64,000 bases of DNA from the NCBI GenBank assembly GCA_964036045.1, contig OZ038379.1, positions 81,622,562 to 81,686,561 of the forward strand. Direction: 5' to 3'. Numbering within the stretch: the stretch's first letter is position 1; the number at the start of each line of letters is the position of its first letter. Positions 12,131 through 20,512 of this stretch are shown here, piece after piece. The notes beneath the pieces were generated by a model. That model was not told the origin of the DNA. It searched no databases and saw only the letters and a list, made by a program, of their open reading frames with translations. The translations under genes and the position numbers were made by a program. The stretch is from Eutreptiella sp. 'Long Island Sound 2002' (Eukaryota; Euglenozoa; Euglenophyceae; Eutreptiales; Eutreptiaceae).

Positions 12131-12333
12131 GTATTGGTATTGGTATTGGTATTGGGTGGGCGGTGTATATTCGGGGGGTGTTTTCCCAGGGAGTATGGCA
12201 GTCACCTCATGATGGCGGCAGGACTATACATGTGTGTCATGCCCTCATGAGGACTACGCACACCCACCGCCGGCCCCATTACCTCGGCATGGCTCCTTTT
12301 GGTAGCCTCAAGGTGGCTGTCGCGCCGCTTTTG
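12131..12333 (+). repeat. Conserved 3' flank of the TTGTG array, copy 2
   Basis: Near-identical to 3671-3875: (TATTGG)n, GGCGGTGTATATTCGGGG, GTCACCTCATGATGGCGG, ending CCGCTTTTGCCT. Similarity stops just before the T run that marks the 3' end of the minus-strand retrotransposon, so the retrotransposon seems to have landed in this repeat. Confidence 0.75.
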
Positions 12334-12362
12334 CCTCCCTCTCTTCTTTTTTTTTTTTTTAG

Positions 12363-12898
12363 GGGGTGGGTGTTTGAGGGTGAGTGGGGTTGTAGGATTC
12401 ATTGATTCTTTCATAGGTAATTTTTTTTTGCATTGTTCTTCTGTGATTCGTTTTCCTCTTGTTCGATTTCTGTGAGTTCCTTTACTTTGGATTCGTTCGA
12501 CATTGATTTGTTGTCTTCTGATCCTACCGTTTCTTGGAATGGAGCTGGTGCCGTTCCAGTTCTCCTTCTTGATTCTCTTTTCTGCATGAGCAGGGTGTGG
12601 GGAGTCGGGTGTGAGGGGCGGGAGTACTTTCACCATTTTGTGATCTGGCGCCCGCCTTGTTTGCTTTCCTCTGTTGGATCTTCTCGATATTGACGTCTAT
12701 CTCTCGCTCTCTTCTCTTTTCTTTTGCATTTGGTTGATAGGGTTTGATCATGGGAGACAGGGATTGCATGATGGTTTCTTTTTCCTTCTATGTGTTTGGG
12801 TGCCTATTTTTTTAGTTCTCGAGCACTGGGGTGTTGCAAAGTATTGGGAGCATTAACGCGACAGGCGACACGAACGCATTCGGCATTCTTTCATTCTT
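12363..12898 (-). other. 3' untranslated region of the retrotransposon
   Basis: About 540 bases between the last stop (12899) and the poly(A) tract. It is T-rich on the plus strand with short homopolymers and no convincing ORF. Confidence 0.45.
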
Positions 12899-13444
12899 TC
12901 AATCTGAATCCCAGTATTCAGTGTCATTCTCTGAATCATGAGCAGGTTCTAGAGAGGATTCACTTGCGGACGTGGAGATATTATCCCAATCTGGTACGGG
13001 AGGTTGTGGATGGTGGGCTTGATCTCGTGGAGCGCTTGGCCACTCTGCATGCAACAGGACTTTTGTAAGCTTGCCGGCAGTAGTGAGAGTCAGTTCTGTG
13101 TCAAAGCTGATGTGCAATTCTTTGGATACTCTGAATGTCACAGCCTTTGACTGCGCATGAATATCCGCAGGTGAGACAGGCGATACGTATACTTTGCTTG
13201 GGTCGGGGTTAGGGGCGGGGCATTCAGTTCTGGCATGGAAGGAGAGAGGGGTGACGGCTAGGGAAAGGAGGCTCAATGGGACCGGGCTGCTGTCGCACAT
13301 CTGTGAGCTATTCCGACACCCAACGAAGTTGAACGCCGCAGCAATTGCATGATACTCCCTTTCTGTTTTGAGTGGGGACCATCCATGCGGATTTGGTTTT
13401 GTAATCAGGCGTTCTGTGCGTACAGCAGGTGGCCATGTTTTCAT
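12899..13444 (-). pseudogene. C-terminal tail of the retrotransposon protein
   Basis: A 181-codon frame ends in an acidic tail (DSENDTEYWDSD, then TGA). It contains KPNPHGWSPLKTEREYHAIA and a long Ser/Pro-rich part. No domain is recognised. Position after the knuckle and before the poly(A) tract suggests it is the 3' end of the element's ORF. Part could be unrelated sequence read through. Confidence 0.4.
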
Positions 13445-13534
13445 GGAGCCTCGGCTGTTTAGATACTTTGCGGAGATGGGTATGGCATCGTCTGTGGTAA
13501 GGGGGCTTCCTTTGGCGCGAAGAACAACTCTTGA

Positions 13535-13900
13535 CTAGGTGATGCACACACGGAGGGGGGACCATGAGGTGCAAGGATCGAGCAGGAAGTCCGGGATTAG
13601 TCCCCATGCGTGTTTTTCGTCGTTCTTGGTGGTGATGAAGGCGGCCGGCGATTGCCATTCAATGGAGTATTCCTCCGTGGCTAGGCGGTTTGCAATGTTG
13701 GCAAAAGGCCAGAGGCATACGAGCGGGAGTACGATGCAAGCAGATTGCATATGGACACCCCAGCCGGTGGTTATGGTGCGGCAGAAAGGGCATGAGAATT
13801 CTTCTTTGGTTCCTTCATGACAGGGGGCAAATGTGCGGATTCAGTACGCTGTTGTCAGTCCGGCATTGGTGTACTTACCTTCGATGAGTCCTCCGCGCCA
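13535..13900 (-). pseudogene. Retrotransposon C-terminal zinc knuckle
   Basis: Minus-strand translation gives SCPFCRTITTGWGVHMQSAC, a C-x2-C-x9-H-x4-C motif. Non-LTR elements commonly carry such a CCHC knuckle after the RT/RNase H region, with a proposed role in template RNA or DNA handling. It is followed by a hydrophobic segment (IVLPLVCLWPFANIANRLAT) and the frame closes at 13535. The order RT, RNase H, knuckle supports a single element. It is degraded but the ligands are intact. Confidence 0.55.
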
Positions 13901-14169
13901 GACAACTTTGCAGTTGGGGTCTCCCGGGTATCCGTTGGTTGCCAGGGAGCTGTTGTACTGAACATCTAGTGTTCGTACGATGTCGGCCGCCAAGAATCCG
14001 TCGTGCTTCTGGCATTGGTACTTGGCCTTCCGCTACATGCGGAAGAGCTGATGTCGCAGTGTCGTCACTTTCTTTCTGCCACAGAGCCACACAGGTGTTG
14101 CTCTTGGTGTTGTGTTGTGCTAGAATGTAGAATCCCGGGATACTATGTTTGCACAGGAACTGTGCGTAT

Positions 14170-14535
14170 GACATGCACTATGCGTCAACCCAAATGCATT
14201 TGGATTGTTTGCCGCCTTCACCTCCGTGCATGGCTGTCAGGTTGTCGGATATGGCTCCTCTGATTCGGTTTGGATCGATCTCGAAGCGATGGATGAGCAG
14301 CGTATTGAGGAATTTTCCGCACCGTTCTGCGATCCAGCTGCTGCCTCCTTTGCATCTCACTTCGGAGCTAGCTTTTAGGGCTACTCCATTGATGTCGATC
14401 ACAAGCGCTAATCATGCATGGTCCTTGGTTTCCTTGTAGCCGTGAGACATGAGGATAATGTCGCCTTCAGGGATGTGCAGTACCTCGATTCAGATGGGGC
14501 ATTCAATGAGATGAGCTAGGAGGTGGAAGGAGATT
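14170..14535 (-). pseudogene. RNase H domain of the retrotransposon
   Basis: After a short linker (MSHGYKETKDHA, then an in-frame TGA at 14412) comes an RNase H-like core. VIDING carries the first Asp, SSWIAERCGKFLNTLL carries the Glu in the helix-A position, and RGAISDNLTAMHGG carries the third Asp. This D-E-D order and spacing is that of type I RNase H domains placed downstream of RT in many non-LTR elements, where the enzyme removes the RNA template. The frame continues through a TAG at 14178 into SYAQFLCKHSIPGFYILAQH. The first stop lies exactly where a Trp would be expected before LALVID. Confidence 0.65.
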
Positions 14536-15062
14536 CTATGTTGGGCCATCCATTGTTGCGCAATTGTCCAATCTTGGTGGCCGGTTACGTTGGGCTTGCT
14601 TTACAGCATGGGCATTTTGGTGGTTTCTCTCGTGTATGTGCTTTCGCTGTTGCAGGCAAGGAAGAGGGCATTGATGTGTTGGCATTGTAGGCGAGAGAAT
14701 GCGTGGGGCTGCGAAGCCCATGTGGTCCAGGCCTGCCCAGAGCATCTTGTTCGGAGTGCGGACTGGGATGCAGAGTGCTTTGTAGACTATCCTCTTGATT
14801 TGTATTTGTTGCGGTTCAACCCATTCTGCTTGCACAGGGATGGCCGAGAACACATACTCGACCACGGACAGAATGTACGTGATAAGGATGCGGAGGATGA
14901 GGACGAATGAGGGCTGCAGGCGCGCGAGTGCTTCTTGCAGGATGGAGGAGCGTTTGGCGAATTTCAGTAGCGGTTCTTTGGGGATCTCTCCTGGGATGAG
15001 GGGAATTCCAGTCATCTTAAGGTCTCATTTCTGGAGGGAGAATCCGTACCGCATCGTCTCCG
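14536..15062 (-). pseudogene. Reverse transcriptase, segment downstream of the catalytic palm
   Basis: This continues the RT protein after the insertion point (from MRYGFSLQK). The stretch with LRILITYILSVVEYVFSAIP, IQIKRIVYKALCIP and RTPNKMLWAGLDHMGFAAP matches the region after the RT palm in LINE-type elements, where a hydrophobic helix is followed by a Lys/Arg-rich I..IK..V and a P-R-T-P-N loop. An in-frame TGA at 15025-15027 (between LQK and DLK) sits where homologues would tolerate Trp. The frame then ends near 14536, after which the protein continues in another frame, so a frameshift lies close by. I recognise the family from layout, not from an alignment. Confidence 0.65.
15055..15062 (+). 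repeat. Left target-site duplication of element A
   Basis: CGTCTCCG, repeated exactly at 25175-25182. Removing the DNA between them rejoins the retrotransposon frame. Confidence 0.8.
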
Positions 15063-15109
15063 CAGGTATGGGTATAGCAACCCAATTGGCTATGAGACTT
15101 CAGACTTCA

Positions 15110-15420
15110 GACTTTTATGGACCATCCCCCCAAACCCCCAACACCCAAGCCCCCCATGATAGACCTCCCCCCCCCCCCCCCAATATCAGACTAGTGGACA
15201 AGTGGAAAATGGGAAAATATGGAACCTCGGAAAACTTTCAACATGGGCGAAAGCATAGTCCCCCCCCCCGTTTCGAATAATACAAGTGCAGCCCCCCACC
15301 CCACCAGACACACAGCAACTTCACTTCAGGAAAATGGGGATAAAAGGGCAGTACCCCCCCCCCCCACCCCCACAGAGACACGGGAACTTCACTTCAGGAA
15401 AATGGTGGGTTGGGGAAAAT
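15110..15420 (+). repeat. C-homopolymer-rich leader of element A
   Basis: Runs of 6-16 C alternate with short A-rich words. AACTTCACTTCAGGAAAATG is repeated at about 15318 and 15389. The same kind of C-run leader follows the left end of element B (34475-34620). Confidence 0.55.
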
Positions 15421-15477
15421 ATGCGTGCATGTGTGCATGTCTTGTTGTTTGCTCTCTTTTCGCTTGCAGCGGTACGT

Positions 15478-15600
15478 AAGGTGAGTAAGCCCAGGAGGGG
15501 CCACCCCCTGGTAGATTCAATTGCAATTGAGCTTGAGATTGCGGTAGGTAAGGTGAGTAAGCCCAGGAGGGGCCACCCCCTGGTAGAGTGGAAAATAATA
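15478..15600 (+). repeat. 72-bp tandem duplication with a hairpin and splice-donor-like core
   Basis: AAGGTGAGTAAGCCCAGGAG then GGGCCACCCCCTGG occurs twice with a 72-bp spacing (GTGAGT at 15481 and 15553). CCAGGAGGGG/ACCCCCTGG forms a tight hairpin. GTAAGGTGAGTAAG resembles overlapping 5' splice sites. A pyrimidine tract ending TTCGCTTGCAG lies just upstream. Confidence 0.6.
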
Positions 15601-15619
15601 CGCTGTCCCAAAACAGGTC

Positions 15620-15755
15620 CTTCCCAGCAAGCAAGCTTAAGGAACTCCGCCCGTTCTCTTATAGAACGTAGGGCGGAGCCCCTGGGTAACCTAAACAAGG
15701 GTTTACCGAGCGCACCACGTGTGGCCTACCCTTTAATGCGTCATGTGCATGCATA
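15620..15755 (-). repeat. Dispersed hairpin element, copy in A
   Basis: On the minus strand: GCATTAAAGGGTAGGCC, then GCTCCGCCCTACGTTCT, AGAGAACGGGCGGAG, then GCTTGCTTGC. The arms CTCCGCCC and GGGCGGAG flank an inner GTTCT/AGAAC stem. The same element is at 35765-35885 on the plus strand inside B. It could be a small non-coding RNA gene or a short mobile repeat; no product can be assigned. Confidence 0.55.
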
Positions 15756-15885
15756 GGAGATACAATAATACGGCGAGGGTGGTTAGGTTCCTCAACCCAA
15801 AACAGTGCCTGCATGTGAACCTCTCAGGTGGTGTAGGTCAGGGTGATTGGTGCACTTTGCTGTCTTGGACAGCGCAATTTTTTGC

Positions 15886-16440
15886 CTAGCAAAAAGGGCG
15901 CAGATCACACCAAACAAATGGGGAAGCAGCGAAGAAGATGATGAACGACTCCGCCATGAACCACATGTACTCGCGCTGCGCCGCAGTGCACTCCCTCCCT
16001 CCAAGCCCTGGCAGGGGTACGCGTAATGGCGTCCATGTCAGGCCACAGCAGCTTAGCAGCTCTGTGTTTTGCTCGCTTTTCACAGGAAGGCCATTAGGGC
16101 CTACGACCTCGTTGACAGCAGCACCAAGTAGCGTGTGCGTGTAGGAGTGGAAGGCCTGGATGATGTCATCCTTCGAGGGCTGGGTCCACAGTAGGGTGTG
16201 TAGGACCTATAGTGTGTGTGTCACTGTCCTGCCAGTTTCCTGGAATTTTAACAGGGTCTTCGGTGGGCAGTGGCAGTGGTAGCCTAGGTTTTGGCCACAT
16301 AGCAAACAGGCGTTTTCATGCCTCATAGCTTTCGGCCACCCCTCCCCTGCAGTAGGTAGGTAGTTAGACAAAACCAATACCTTGGCGTTAGCGCTGGGTA
16401 TTCCCCAAGGTTTTCTGGTGCCAGTACAGAAATTGGGCAC
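15886..16440 (-). pseudogene. Unidentified ORF inside element A (one in-frame TAG)
   Basis: One minus-strand frame runs from about 16440 to 15886 and is interrupted only by a TAG at 16207-16209. Before the stop it reads ENACLLCGQNLGYHCHC, a Cys/His-rich knot (C-x2-C ... H-x-H/C) that could bind zinc. After it come TLLWTQPSKDDIIQAFHSYT, LGAAVNEVVGPNGLPV, and a C-terminal REYMWFMAESFIIFFAASPF. Composition is protein-like throughout and unlike the surrounding repeats. TAG could replace Trp (HTL/W/VLH) or mark a splice site (CTATAG/GT). No family is recognised. As the only other ORF in A besides the helicase, it is a candidate element protein. Confidence 0.45.
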
Positions 16441-16599
16441 CTAGGGGCGGAGAGACGTGGGGCGTACCCAATCGCACCGTGTAAAGACATCCGCCGGGTT
16501 TAGCAAGGGTGTAGGCTTGGGTACAATTAGGATACCATTTGTGCAGCTTGCTCCAGGACTTAGGCTAGCACACTCACACAGACATTTTGCTGTTGTTTC

Positions 16600-18300
16600 A
16601 ATGTGATTATGTGGAACACCCTAGAGGTGTTCTGGTTGTGTGTGGTCTAGGCCTTGGCGCCTACGACCATATACCCCTTCGGTGGTGATGCTGACAACAG
16701 CTGAGAAGGGGTTTTGACATGTTTGTTTCTGCATCCGATCAGAATGTGCTCACAATTTCATTATGCAGAACATCCTTGAGGTGTTTTAGCTGTGTGTGGT
16801 CTAGGCCCTGGCGCCTACGACCACAGACCCCTTCGATGAAGAAAGCGCTGACAACAGCTGAGAAGGGGTTCTGATTTCCTGGTATTTGCATCCATGTATT
16901 GCGAGCCCGTCCCGATTTGTTGTTAGTAGATGTGGGTTGTGCAGTTTCCAACCATTTTCAGCCCCTTCGATGATGGCGACGTTGTGTGTGCACGGGCCTG
17001 CTCCGTGGAACCTGGGTCTGGGCTGCAGCAGGGAGCCATGCGCAGACCCCTGCAGGGACCTTTTTCTTAGGCCCTGTTTTGTGTTCCACGGATTTTAAAA
17101 ATGCCACTGCCAGTGCCAATGCCCAAATCCTCATCCTAGTACAGCCAATGCCGCACCTGATGTGGGTCCCCAAGCAAACAGTTGACACGCTTAGCATGTA
17201 ACACTGTGGTACAACGCTGTGGTACACCGCTCCCCAAAAAACCATGAATCCAATGCAAGGTCCTTTGTGCACGTGCAGGGGTATAGCTGAGAAGGGGCTC
17301 TTCTGTGTTGTTGTGTTGCCAAGTGTGTGTTACAGGTGTTATGCATCCCCTTCGATGATTTTTTGTTACCAAGGGCGCAAACGTAGGGGGATGCTCCGCC
17401 GACATCGGGTCTGTGCTTCCCCCATAGCAGAGGCACAGACTCCCGCAGGGACCTTTTTCTTAGGCCCTGCTTGGGTTGGCAGAGCTGTTGAGAAAGTGGG
17501 GCGTGAAAGAGCATTTGCCTAAGCCTGGGAAAATCAGTACCATCCAACTCTACGTTCCACCGGGAAGGGATCCAGCTTCGCATCAGCAGCATCCCTAAGG
17601 AGCCCCAGAGACACATTTCAAACATCCCCACGTATGGCGCCGGGAGGCTGACGCTTCCACCAAAAACAATGTAATGAGAAGGGGCTCTGCTTTGTCTGTT
17701 TCGGTTACTTTGCTGATACTGAGACGGGGGTGTGCTTTGCTGATGTTTGTGTTTTGGTTTGTTTTTATTTTATTTGATGGTCTGCTTTGCTGATGCTTGG
17801 TGTTTTGATTTGTTTTTATTTTATTTGATGGCCCCGATTTGTAGGTATCAGCATGCACATGTGTACCCAGGTTGTGCTTTGTATGTATGCATCCCCTTCA
17901 ATGATGTGTCAGCCATGTGGGAACAATCCGTCCGGGGACCTACTGTTTTAGGCCCTATTTTGTTGGATGGAGCCAAGCATCTCCCCATACTCCAACGGAT
18001 ATGCATGTTTGCCAAACTTGCCGAAAACCACTGCACTCAGCCCTCCTGCACCCTTCTGCTGCACGACATATGCCAGCCCCTACCTTGACACCTTGTCTGG
18101 GTGATTGCGCAGATTCCGGCCCCAAGGTTTCTTTTTCATTGTGCCTTGCTGGGCGCAGTACTATGTGGCGGACTGCATTTGAGTTGGGTGATGCAGAAGT
18201 CCCACTGTCATCCAAAAAAAAACCTGAGAAGGGGCTCTGCTATGTGGGTATTGGTGGTTGACAACTTGGAGATAATTCTTTTTGATTTAATTTGGTCCTG
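16600..18300. repeat. Field of diverged direct repeats with AGAAGGGG / CCCCTTCGATGA modules
   Basis: A 154-bp tandem pair (TGTGGTCTAGGCC at 16641 and 16795) carries GGCGCCTACGACCA, CCCCTTCG and GACAACAGCTGAGAAGGGG. Further modules with GCAGGGACCTTTTTCTTAGG (about 17050 and 17440; variant near 17935), GCATCCCCTTCGATGA (17345; variant 17890) and GAGAAGGGGCTCTGC (17285, 17681, 18225) repeat every 390-490 bp. GGGCCTACGACC...TTGACAGCAG in the ORF to the left is a diverged relative, so the field may derive from duplicated exon pieces. Frames of 60-145 codons exist but none is convincing. Confidence 0.5.
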
Positions 18301-19633
18301 ATCTCCTAGTATATGTAATTGTTGCACGTTGTGCCTCTTACTGAGACAAAGGGAAATGCGTGTATTGCATAGGAGACACGTGTGCACTGAGCCTCTTCGA
18401 CACATAGGGCACTCTTTTGTTACCTACCTCCCCCTCGAGGCGAGGAAGTGCGTCTTGGGTCTAGACCATTGCGTCTCTGACCCAGACATTGGAGTTGGGC
18501 CTGCCCCAGCACTCACGCGTTCGTCCCCCACCCACTGCGCGCCGCAGTTTGCCATGTCGTCTAGCCCCCTTAGCGTGGTCTCTTCCGTCACCTCCAGCCC
18601 TTCGTTCCCGGAATGTGGTTGGGGGGATCTGCCGGAGCTATGGCGGTTTGGAGACCAACCCCCCTCGCCACCGTGGGACTCTGACGCTTAGAAGTGTCTC
18701 AGTGAACTGGCCTCGCCCCAGCCTCCATTGCCAACACCGCCCCCCTCTCCGCCTTCACCAACAACCTCTCCAACGCCAGTAAGTCCTCCACGGAGACCCC
18801 ACGTTACCTCAACCCCATACCTGGTAGCCCTGGAAGCTGTGGAGGAGGCCCTGATGTGCACTGCCGTTCCACCGCCATCCCCCCCACAACCCCCCAAGTA
18901 CGTACCCAAGGACCCCCCCCCCCAAACCCACTGTTCACGGGCCCTACAGTGCCAAAACATTGCAGCTCATCCGGGAAAATCACGGGGGTGGGGCTCAGTA
19001 TTTCGTGGCCGGGGTGCTGAACCGCCAAGCGATGTACCGGTTTGCGGTTCAGCAGCCCAAGAAAAACCCCTTGCGGGTGTGGCAGGAGGGCATGCGAATT
19101 AGCCGTTCGCATTTCCTTTCCACGGACGAGGAGCATGCAGCAGTGGTGCTTGAAATCCTGTGTGCTACCCCAAAACCCCCCCGTATCCCAAAGCCGGCCC
19201 CACAACCTGTGCCTCGTCGGCCACTGCCCCCTCCAGCAATTGATCAGGTGACCCTGACCCAGTATAGCAGGCACCGCCGCTCCTCACTCCTCCCATTGGC
19301 TCCGGCCCCACAGCGGCCATGCCCCGTCCCGCAGTACGGTTCATTGCTCCAGTGGCGTGCGTCTCAGTCCGCCCCCCCGCCGGAGAGGCCGCACTTTGGG
19401 TCATTGCTGCCTGCGCAGGCCCCCCCGCAACGTCCACAGACTCCGGCGAGACGTTCCAATTTCCAGCTCTTCGGCAAGTGTGCACCAGGCGTCTCTTACA
19501 CGTAGGGCACTCTTTTATTTTCAACCTCCCCCTTGAGGCGAGGAAGTCCGTCTTGGGTCTAGACTGTCGCGTCTCCGACCCAGACATCTGAGTTGGGCCC
19601 GCCCCAACACCCACGCGTTCATCTCTCACCCAC

Positions 19634-20110
19634 TGCGGGCCGCCGAGCCGCAGCAGTTCGCCCTCGGTCCCCGGCCACAGCGCCCCGACAAGGGTCGTCG
19701 TCTACCCCCCAACCCACCTACTGCGGGCCGCTGAGCCGCAAGAGTTCGCCCTCGGTCCCCGGCCACAGCGCCCCGACTAGGGTCGTCGTTCCTCTCCGTA
19801 CCCACCCACTGCGGGCCGCCGAGCCGCAGGAGCTCGCCCTCGGTCCCCGGCCACAGCGCCCCGACCAGGGTTGTCGTTCGTCTCCGTACCCACCCACTGC
19901 GGGCCGCCGAGCCGCAAGAGTTCGCCCTCGGTCCCCGGCCACAGCGCCCCGACGAGGGTCATCTTTCAACCCCAACTCACCTACTGCAGGCCGCCGAGCA
20001 GCACGAGTTTGCCCTCGGTCCCCGGCCACAGCGCCCCAACCAGGGTCGTCTTTCAACCCCCAACTCACCTACTGCAGGCCTCTGAGCCGCAGGAGTTCGC
20101 TCTCAGTGCC
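19634..20110 (+). repeat. Coding-region tandem repeat of about 85 bp (six units)
   Basis: ACTGCGGGCCGCCGAGCCGC, AGGAGTTCGCCCTCGGTCC and CCGGCCACAGCGCCCCGAC recur about every 85 bp. Two forward frames are open through it. The helicase frame reads SRKSSPSVPGHSAPTRVV, Ser/Pro-rich and presumably disordered. Confidence 0.7.
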
Positions 20111-20149
20111 GGGCCACAGCGCCCCGAACCGGACAACATGCCCAACGGA

Positions 20150-20512
20150 GGGCAAACACAGCCCCATGGCCATTGGCAAGGCAAAGACCCTCAGCAAGGC
20201 AAAGGCAAAGGCCCACAGCAAGGCAAAGGCCCACAGCACGGCAAAGGGTATGGCCTTGCGCAGGGCAAAGGCCCTCAGCAAGGCGAAGGCCATGGCCCTC
20301 AGCAAGGCAAAGGCCATGGCCCTCATCAAAGCAAAGGCCCACAGCAAGGCAAAGGGCATGGCCCTGCGCAAGGCAAAGGCCCCCAGCAAGGCAAAGGCAA
20401 AGGCCAAGCCCATCCACAAGGCAAAGGCCATGGCCTCCCACAAGGCAAAGGTCAGGCCCCCCCACAAGACACAGGCCAAGGCCCTCCGCAAGCCAAAGAC
20501 AAGGCCCGGACC
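20150..20512 (+). repeat. QGKG-encoding minisatellite within the helicase gene
   Basis: Units of 12-18 bp (CAAGGCAAAGGCCCACAG) encode GKGPQQGKGHG repeats: Gly, Lys and Gln-rich, positively charged, likely disordered and nucleic-acid binding. It directly precedes the folded part (TFAETLAHVDYDIDTNPTEG). Confidence 0.7.

Larger units (their letters stand above)
12344..15062 (-). mobile_element. Non-LTR (LINE-type) retrotransposon, 3' part
   Basis: Read on the minus strand, this segment holds in order: the region downstream of the RT palm, an RNase H domain, a CCHC zinc knuckle, a C-terminal tail ending at 12899, a 3' UTR and a poly(A) tract (T17 on the plus strand, about 12344-12362). Its 5' half lies at 25175-26945, on the far side of element A. 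Joining the two at the 8-bp duplication CGTCTCCG restores one protein frame (...VDGEAET/MRYGFSLQK...). The copy is dead: it has frame changes plus in-frame TGA at 15025, 14490 and 14412 and TAG at 14178. Confidence 0.8.
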
